From Amblyomma americanum (Eukaryota > Arthropoda > Arachnida > Ixodida > Ixodidae): a DNA stretch of 64,000 nt. A model generated the notes under the pieces. That model did not search any database, was not told the origin of the DNA, and saw nothing but the letters and a program-made list of their open reading frames with translations. Of the stretch, positions 57,941 to 64,000 are shown piece after piece; the stretch's first letter is position 1; each line of letters starts with the position of its first letter. The position numbers were made by a program, and so were the translations under genes. The DNA is taken from assembly GCF_052857255.1 (NCBI RefSeq), contig NC_135506.1, positions 80,257,118-80,321,117 on the forward strand, given 5' to 3'.

Positions 57941-58699
57941 CTGTGTAGCGCAGCAAAAGACGAGGACACAAGAGACGAGAGACGAACAATTTCACATTGC
58001 CACACTTGCTCGCGTTGCCTACTAATTCTATGAAGGCGTAAACTAAAGAGGTACAATAGTGCAAAATCAATGATCTCTAGTAGAAGTATGTCAAATGAAG
58101 ACGCATTATCATGCACACTACGTCCCTATGGCATGCACAAAGAAACATCCAATCAAATGTATTGTTTACTGTAAAAAACTTTCGAAACCCGTTTCATTAA
58201 CCCGTTGCTGAGCCTGAGTGACTTAAAATTCAGTGCATAGCTGGTAAGGAATGGCACGCGCGGCTCGGTATGAATACTAAAATGACTTTGTGTCAAATAT
58301 AGTGCATTTCGTAGAGCAGACACATAGAATAGAGAACTTATTCGGGTTTATTAGTAGACGCATCATAAAGTATGTTTAAGAGCTGAAAAATGAGGTAATA
58401 AAATAGCAACAAACAATGACATCGGTCATTTAATCAGCGGTTATTGCACACATAGAACACTGTCACCCACAGGGCACTGGAAACGTTAAGAATGCGTGGG
58501 ATTAACTAAAAGTGTCTGTTGTGCAAAAAGGGATCGGCTGTAGTTAGTTTCCGGAAAACCCAAGAAAGAATGGTGCATGTGTATGCTTACTTGTGAAGCT
58601 GATGGGCGTTTACATTCAGAACACACCATGACAGCACTTGTATGTTTCAGAACCTGTAGTAGAGTCGAAAATATTTCCTTGCAATAAATTACCACATAT
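57941..58699. other. No gene recognised; possible alternative LTR start
   Basis: A TGTCAC at 58461 would pair with the GTGACA at the LTR end (59067-59072) and could mark a longer 612-bp LTR. A minus-strand frame at 58486-58695 has a CSEC..HMHH arrangement that is too poor for a zinc finger call. Confidence 0.35.
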
Positions 58700-59072
58700 T
58701 GCCGCGAATATTTGCAGTGTTTATTCGTTTTTCAAATCTGCCGCGACACCACCTTATCGCTTTGTTTGCGACGCAAGACGCGACTAGATTTATCTCGATT
58801 GATCGCAGCCAGGCAAAGCTGATTCTACGTTGTTCCGGAATGTTCTAGTAACTTTGCGCCCTTTATCTCGAATGTTCGCTATCAGCTTTAAATTGAGCAC
58901 GGCCGACAGCGGCGGGCATTCTGTTCGACGACCGCCGAGCACGCTTGTCGCTTCGCCGCCGCCGAGTGATTCAGTCCATTTTGGGTGCAAGTCAGCCCAA
59001 TAAACAGTTCTTTTAGAAGATCCTTTCGTCCGTCTTCATCGCTGCTTCGACTGCCGTCACCACTACGTGACA
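58700..59072 (+). repeat. 5' LTR, gypsy element 2 (left end uncertain)
   Basis: The right end is fixed by CACTACGTGACA followed two bases later by the primer-binding site. It includes the polyadenylation signal AATAAA near 58999. The left end is inferred; see the alternative at 58461. Confidence 0.6.
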
Positions 59073-59074
59073 TC

Positions 59075-59091
59075 TGGTGGAGGTGCTGGGT
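59075..59091 (+). promoter_or_regulatory. Primer-binding site, gypsy element 2
   Basis: TGGTGGAGGTGCTGGGT, two bases after the LTR end. It is identical to element 1 at 26457-26473 and probably primed by a tRNA-Ala-like tRNA. Confidence 0.65.
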
Positions 59092-59099
59092 AGCCTTCC

Positions 59100-60452
59100 A
59101 TGTTCCGGACGCCCCCTTCAAGTCGTGAAGCCAGCCCTGAGCGCTTCGCACCCGAGGACGAGCCAGCAGCTCAGCGCGCCAGCCGACGTCTCCAGGGAGA
59201 GGAGCCTGAGTTCGGGAAACTGCCGGACCGCACAAGACAGCGAAAAGACGCGGCTACGAGCACCGCAACCTCGCCGAAGATGTCGACAACGATCATACTG
59301 CAGCAGCCGCGGGTGCCGCCAACTTTCAATGGATCCCTAGGCGAAGACCCTGAAGAATGGTTGGATCAATTTGAGCGTGTGGCGTCATTCAACAAGTGGG
59401 ATGATGCGGCAAAGATTGGACACGTTTTTTTCTCATTGGATGGCTCCGCACGCACGTGGTACGAAAACTACGAGTCGTCCCTTACGACATGGGAGCTATT
59501 CAAGAGAGAACTATTGAAGGTATTTACCAGTGTCGTGAGGAAAGAAAGAGCCGAACGACTCCTCGAGTCCAGGATCCAGCTTCCGAATGAGCCCGTCCGC
59601 AGCTACGTCGAGGAGATGAAGCGCCTATTTCGCCGCGCCGATCCCGGGATGACCGAGGAAAAGAAAGTTCAGCTCTTAATGCGCGGCGTAAAAGAACAAC
59701 TCTTTGGCAGCCTCGTCCGTCAGCCGCCAAAAACGGTCGAGGAATTCATGCAGGAAGCCTGCACGATTGAGAAGACCCTCGACGTCCGAGCTCGGCAGTA
59801 CAACCGCCCTTCCTCTGCCTATGCAATCCGTTCGGACACGCCGGCCACCACCAGCGACAGCTTGCGGGACGTTATCCGCGAAATCGTCCGAAAGGAGCTA
59901 CGCCGATTACTGCCATCCTCCCCACAGCCACAAGCATCGACTCTGATGGACGTGGTACGGGAAGAAGTGCAACAGGCACTTGGCACCCCGACGGCCACAG
60001 AACCCCAGGCCATGACCTACGCCGCTGCAGTAAGGACTGCTCAGCCCCAACGACAACCCCCACGTCCTCCCCGAGATGAGCCACTTGGTCCACAACGCCG
60101 CCTCCCAGCCCCCGCCCGCCCAGCCTATGACCGACCCTCAAGCCCCAGGAAATGCGACGCCTGGAGGACTTCCGACAACCGGCCGTTGTGCTTCCATTGC
60201 GGTGAGGCCGGCCATATTCTTCGTCACTGCCCGTACCGACGTATCGGTCTTCGAGGATTTGCCGTTAACGCCCCACGACCACGCTTCGGACAACGTCCGC
60301 ACGAAATCGACGAGTACCTGCGTCGAGAAGAGTACACGCCGAACCGCTTTTCGCGCTCACCATCGCCGTCAACCTCGCGCTTTGCGTCGCCACGCCGCAG
60401 CTACGCAGCCGCGGTACGAGGAAGGTCGCCCAGCCCCCGTAGGGGAAACTAA
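59100..60452 (+). CDS. gag: Gag of gypsy element 2, intact
   Basis: 450 codons from the ATG at 59100 to TAA at 60450-60452. A second in-frame ATG at 59280 begins MSTTIILQQPRVPPTFNG, which lines up better with the start of the element 1 Gag, so either may be used. The capsid-like domain has EEWLDQFERVASFNKWDDAA and TWELFKRELLKVF. The C-terminal part has one MTYAAAV motif, a CCHC zinc knuckle CFHCGEAGHILRHC near residue 362 and an Arg/Ser/Pro-rich tail. Gag forms the cytoplasmic particle and packages RNA through the knuckle. No breaks were seen, unlike the copy in element 1. Confidence 0.93.
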   Translation: MFRTPPSSREASPERFAPEDEPAAQRASRRLQGEEPEFGKLPDRTRQRKDAATSTATSPKMSTTIILQQPRVPPTFNGSLGEDPEEWLDQFERVASFNKWDDAAKIGHVFFSLDGSARTWYENYESSLTTWELFKRELLKVFTSVVRKERAERLLESRIQLPNEPVRSYVEEMKRLFRRADPGMTEEKKVQLLMRGVKEQLFGSLVRQPPKTVEEFMQEACTIEKTLDVRARQYNRPSSAYAIRSDTPATTSDSLRDVIREIVRKELRRLLPSSPQPQASTLMDVVREEVQQALGTPTATEPQAMTYAAAVRTAQPQRQPPRPPRDEPLGPQRRLPAPARPAYDRPSSPRKCDAWRTSDNRPLCFHCGEAGHILRHCPYRRIGLRGFAVNAPRPRFGQRPHEIDEYLRREEYTPNRFSRSPSPSTSRFASPRRSYAAAVRGRSPSPRRGN

Positions 60453-60508
60453 AGGCAGCAACCTCTGGAGGTGAGGTTGCTCACGAGCTAAACGCCGAAG
60501 ATCCTCCA
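60443..60508 (+). promoter_or_regulatory. Predicted -1 ribosomal frameshift signal with pseudoknot, element 2
   Basis: The canonical slippery heptamer G-GGA-AAC (60443-60449, in the gag frame) directly precedes the gag stop TAA. After 7 nt (60450-60456) a perfect 9-bp stem forms between AGCAACCTC (60457-60465) and GAGGTTGCT (60473-60481). The loop TGGAGG (60466-60471) can pair with CCTCCA (60503-60508), giving an H-type pseudoknot. Pol continues in the -1 frame from GGG AAA CTA. GGGAAAC is a known shift site in some retroviruses. Confidence 0.78.
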
Positions 60509-63500
60509 CCGACCACGCCCCATGAAGACGCTGCACCCGCGACGCCGCATGAAGAACCGACACTCGCTGCACCGACGCCGCACACAATGAGAACCTCGAC
60601 CACGACGCAAGCTACCTTGAAATCGACGCCGCCACCCAGAGGAGCTTCGACCACACGCCCAACCCGTGACTCGCATACGCGACGAAGCCGTGACCCGACG
60701 CCGAGAGCGACATGCAATGCAAGAGCCAGGACCTCCGACCTAGAAGTGACTATCGACGGCCGGAAAGTTACCGCTCTAGTCGACACAGGAGCCGATTACT
60801 CGGTGATGAATGGAACATTCGCTGCGCAGCTCAGAAAAGTCACAACGGCTTGGGACGGCCCACAAATTCGCACCGCTGGGGGCCACCTCATTACGCCATC
60901 AGGACAATGCACAGCGCGAGTGACTGTCAAAGGACATACCTATCCTGCGACCTTTGTTGTGCTACCGCAATGCTCCCGCGAAGTGATCTTGGGTATGGAT
61001 TTCCTTAATGAGCATCAGGCGATCATCGACCTGCGATCCAAGCTGATCACGCTTTCGACGGACGAAGCCATCGCTTCGATGAAAACTCGGGAAAATCACG
61101 TTGCCCTAAGTGTCCTGGAGGAAGTGAGCGTCCCACCCCGTTCAAGCGTTATCGTGACCGTAGGCGCCACGAAAGCCATAAACACTGAAGCCATCATCGA
61201 GGCGAACATGCAGTTGCTACTAGACAGAGGAATCAGCATCGCAAGAGGCATCGCACATTTCCGCAATGGCCAGGCCGAAGTACTGCTGACTAACTTCAGC
61301 GAAGAATACCGGCATATTAACAGAGGAACGACGATTGCTTTCTACGACGAAATATCTGACGTACGAGATTCCTTCGCCCTCTCCGACCCCTCCGCAGAAG
61401 ATCCGCCTGACCAAGAGAACTCGCCCACTTTCGACATCAACCCAGACCTGCACCGGAACAGACAAGACCAGATCCGCAATCTGCTTCAAAACTACAGTGA
61501 GTGCTTTTCGACATCGCCGAAGGTGCGGCAGACGCCAATTGCCAAGCATCGCATTATAACGGATCAACACGTCCGACCTCTCCGTCAAAGCCCCTACCGT
61601 GTGTCTCCGCGAGAACGACAAGCCATCCGGGACCAAGTCGAAGAAATGCTTCGCGACGACGTCATCCAGCCTTCAAACAGCCCATGGGCGGCACCGGTTG
61701 TTCTAGTGAGAAAGAAAGACGGCGCACTTCGATTCTGCGTGGATTACCGCCTCTTGAACAACATAACAAAGAAGGACGTCTACCCCCTCCCCCGCATCGA
61801 CGACACACTGGACCGCCTCTGCAACGCCAAATATTTCTCATCGATGGACCTCAAGAGCGGCTACTGGCAAATTGAGGTCGACGAAAGAGATCGCGAGAAG
61901 ACAGCATTCATAACTCCGGATGGGCTGTTTGAGTTCAAGGTGATGCCATTTGGTCTCTGTTCCGCACCAGCGACGTTTCAGCGAGTAATGGATACAGTGC
62001 TGGCAGGCCTGAAGTGGAAAATTTGTCTGGTATATTTAGATGACGTCGTTGTCTTCGCCTCGAACTTTGAAGAGCACCTCAAAAGACTTCGAACAGTACT
62101 AGACGCCATCAAGTCGTCTGGCCTAACCTTGAAAGCAGAGAAATGCCACTTTGCCTACGAAGAGCTGCTGTTTCTAGGCCACATCGTTAGCAAGGAAGGA
62201 GTACGCCCAGACCCGCAGAAAACAGCCGCTATTGAACAGTTTCAACCGCCGGCCGATAAGAAAGCAGTGCGCAGATTTCTCGGACTATGCGCATATTACC
62301 GACGATTTGTGAAAAACTTTTCGCGCATCGCCGAGCCCCTAACCCAACTGACGAAGGCAGACGTGCCGTTTAAATGGGAAGCGCCGCAAGCAGAAGCCTT
62401 CAAAGAACTTCAGCGTCGTTTGCAGTCCCCACCGATCCTTGCGCATTTTGATGAAAACGCCGATACTGAAGTTCATACCGACGCAAGCAGCGTGGGACTA
62501 GGCGCCGTTCTCGTTCAAAAAAGTGACGGGCTCGAGAAGGTCATCGCATACGCTAGCCGTTCCCTTTCTAAGGTCGAGGCTAACTATTCGACCACTGAGA
62601 AGGAGTGCCTTGCCATCATCTGGGCTACGTCGAAATTCCGCCCCTACCTCTACGGACGGCCGTTCAAGGTGGTCAGCGACCACCACGCGCTCTGCTGGCT
62701 TGCCAATTTGAAGGATCCCTCTGGCCGACTCGCTCGATGGAGTCTGCGTCTCCAGGAGTTTGACGTCACCGTCGTTTACAAGTCCGGACGCAAGCACACT
62801 GACGCCGATTGCCTCTCACGAGCCCCTGTAGATGCACCGCCGCTGGACGACGATGAGGACGCCTTCCTGGGACCCATCAGCGCAAGCTCTTTTGCTCAGC
62901 AGCAACGCTCGGACCCCAACCTAAAGGGCCTCATCGAGTACCTGGAAGGCAAGGTTTCTTCACCCCCCGCTTCATTCAAGCGAGGACTGTCTTCTTTCTG
63001 TGTGCAGAATGAGGTCCTTGTGAAGAAGAACTTTACAGCGAACAAAACAGCCTACCTCCTTGTTGTACCTACTTGTCTCCGCGAAGAAGTTCTACAGGCT
63101 TCACACGACGAGCCGACAGCTGGACATCTCGGGTTTACTCGTACCCTCCGCCGCATTCAAGACAAATATTACTGGCCCCGACTGTCTGCCGATGTCGCAC
63201 ACTATGTGAAAACATGCCGAGATTGTCAGCGACGAAAGACTCCTCCCACACGACCAGCAGGATTTCTGAACCCCATTGAACCTCCCTCAAGACCCTTTCA
63301 GCAGATTGGCATGGACTTGCTTGGCCCTTTTCCAACGTCAACATCTGGAAATAAGTGGATCATCATAGCGACCGACTACCTGACCCGCTACGCCGAGGCG
63401 AAAGCCCTACCGAACGGAACAGCAGCAGAAGTGGCCAAATTTTTCGTGGAGTGCATTCTTCTTCGACACGGCGCCCCCGATGTGCTCATCACGGACAGAG

Positions 63501-64000
63501 GAACAGCATTTACGGCGGAACTCACGCAAGCCATCCTGCGCTACAGCCAAACCAGCCACCGGAGGACAACTGCATACCATCCGCAGACCAACGGACTGAC
63601 CGAGCGCCTGAACAAAACCATCGCCGATATGCTCGCTATGTATGTCGATGCCGAACATAAAACCTGGGATGTCATCCTGCCTTACGTCGTCTTCGCCTAC
63701 AACACCGCAGTGCAGGAGACCACCCAGATGACGCCTTTTAGGCTCGTCCATGGCAGGGATGCCACGACCACACTAGACGCCATGCTGCCCAACATTACAG
63801 AAGAAGAGAACGTCGACGTTGCCGCCTACCTTCAACGCGCAGAAGAAGCTCGAAGGCTTGCCCGATTACGGATCAAAGATCAGCAGCGGTCCGACGCCAG
63901 ACGCTACAACCTACGAAGACGCAACGCGGAATACAAGCAAGGAGACCAAGTCTGGGTGTGGACGCCCATTCGCCGCCGTGGATTGAGTGAAAAGCTTTTG
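60443..64000 (+). CDS. pol: Pol of gypsy element 2 (protease, RT, RNase H, integrase), partial, no stop
   Basis: Read in the -1 frame from the slip site, 1186 codons are open to the last base of the window. After a Thr/Pro-rich linker comes the aspartic protease (ALVDTGADYSVMN near 60773). RT has FCVDYRLLNNITKKDVYPLP near 61735 and the catalytic YLDD at 62033-62044, with LGLCAYYRRF near 62280. RNase H has [13 protein letters not shown] near 62477. The integrase has a GHLGF..TCRDCQRRK zinc-binding part near 63120-63240, then DDE residues in GMDLLGPF, ITDRGTAF and NGLTERLN. The C-terminal part is cut by the window end just before the GPY/F region. The protein should be made as a Gag-Pol fusion. 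No inactivating change was seen. Confidence 0.93.

Larger units (their letters stand above)
58700..64000 (+). mobile_element. Ty3/gypsy LTR retrotransposon 2, apparently intact, cut by the window end
   Basis: An LTR ending CTACGTGACA at 59072 is followed by the same primer-binding site as element 1, a full gag, a -1 frameshift signal and pol. No stop codon occurs in gag or in pol up to base 64000. The 3' LTR is outside the window, so the exact LTR length and target duplication cannot be read. The left boundary is put at 58700 by a TG start, with 58461 as an alternative. Protein sequences are related to those of element 1 but clearly diverged. Confidence 0.9.

Noticed and set aside
58486..58695. 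Possible zinc finger on the minus strand
   Set aside because: Spacing between the Cys and His pairs is too short and there is no flanking finger.
58461..59072. 612-bp LTR with TGTCAC/GTGACA ends as the LTR of element 2
   Set aside because: Possible, but a 6-base match within several hundred bases can be chance. The shorter LTR was preferred and both are recorded; the missing 3' LTR would decide.
60712..61875. Several short plus-strand frames inside pol of element 2
   Set aside because: Shadows. The real frame is open without a stop to the window end and carries all the pol motifs.

Overview
This is nuclear genomic DNA of an arthropod, very probably an ixodid (hard) tick. The evidence is several copies of a tRNA-headed SINE that looks like the tick family described as Ruka, other repeat families typical of tick genomes, and one spliced gene with GTGAGT donors and long repeat-filled introns. 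No bacterial-style operon, rRNA, free-standing tRNA gene or CRISPR array was seen. Genus cannot be fixed from the sequence; a metastriate tick is my guess.

Layout. 0-7 kb: SINEs of two families, a Tc1-like foldback MITE and unassigned DNA. 7.4-9.5 kb: a dead CR1/Jockey-type LINE. 10.2-11.7 kb: a tentative two-exon 5' end of a minus-strand gene. 12-18 kb: SINEs, small tandem repeats, otherwise unassigned. 18.7-20.9 kb: a decayed minus-strand LINE split by other DNA. 24.0-26.1 kb: a tandem duplication and a decayed C2H2 zinc-finger array. 26.3-31.6 kb: a complete Ty3/gypsy element with identical 175-bp LTRs and a 4-bp target duplication. 33.8-35.9 kb: an I-group LINE relic with RNase H. 36-40 kb: AT-rich, nothing recognised apart from one short ORF at the end. 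41.2-49.3 kb: a four-exon minus-strand gene for a short SLC6-like membrane protein. 49.4-52.4 kb: minus-strand LINE material. 53.1-53.9 kb: a Penelope-like relic. 57.1-57.9 kb: another LINE 3' end. 58.7 kb to the window end: a second Ty3/gypsy element with intact gag and an uninterrupted pol that runs off the window.

The two strongest observations are these. (1) Both gypsy elements carry the same predicted -1 ribosomal frameshift module at the gag stop codon: a heptamer ending one base before the stop, exactly 7 nt of spacer, then a perfect stem. The stems have unrelated sequence in the two elements, so pairing is kept while sequence changes. The second element has a canonical GGGAAAC heptamer and a possible H-type pseudoknot. 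(2) The SLC6-like gene has four exons with matching phases and consensus splice sites, but encodes only about 210 residues (TM1-TM3 plus a Cys-containing tail) and lacks the family's TM1 signature, so it is probably not an ordinary sodium-coupled transporter.

Most of the window is transposable-element sediment. Host genes are few and the retroelements dominate. All assignments are by reading and translation; no database search was run.
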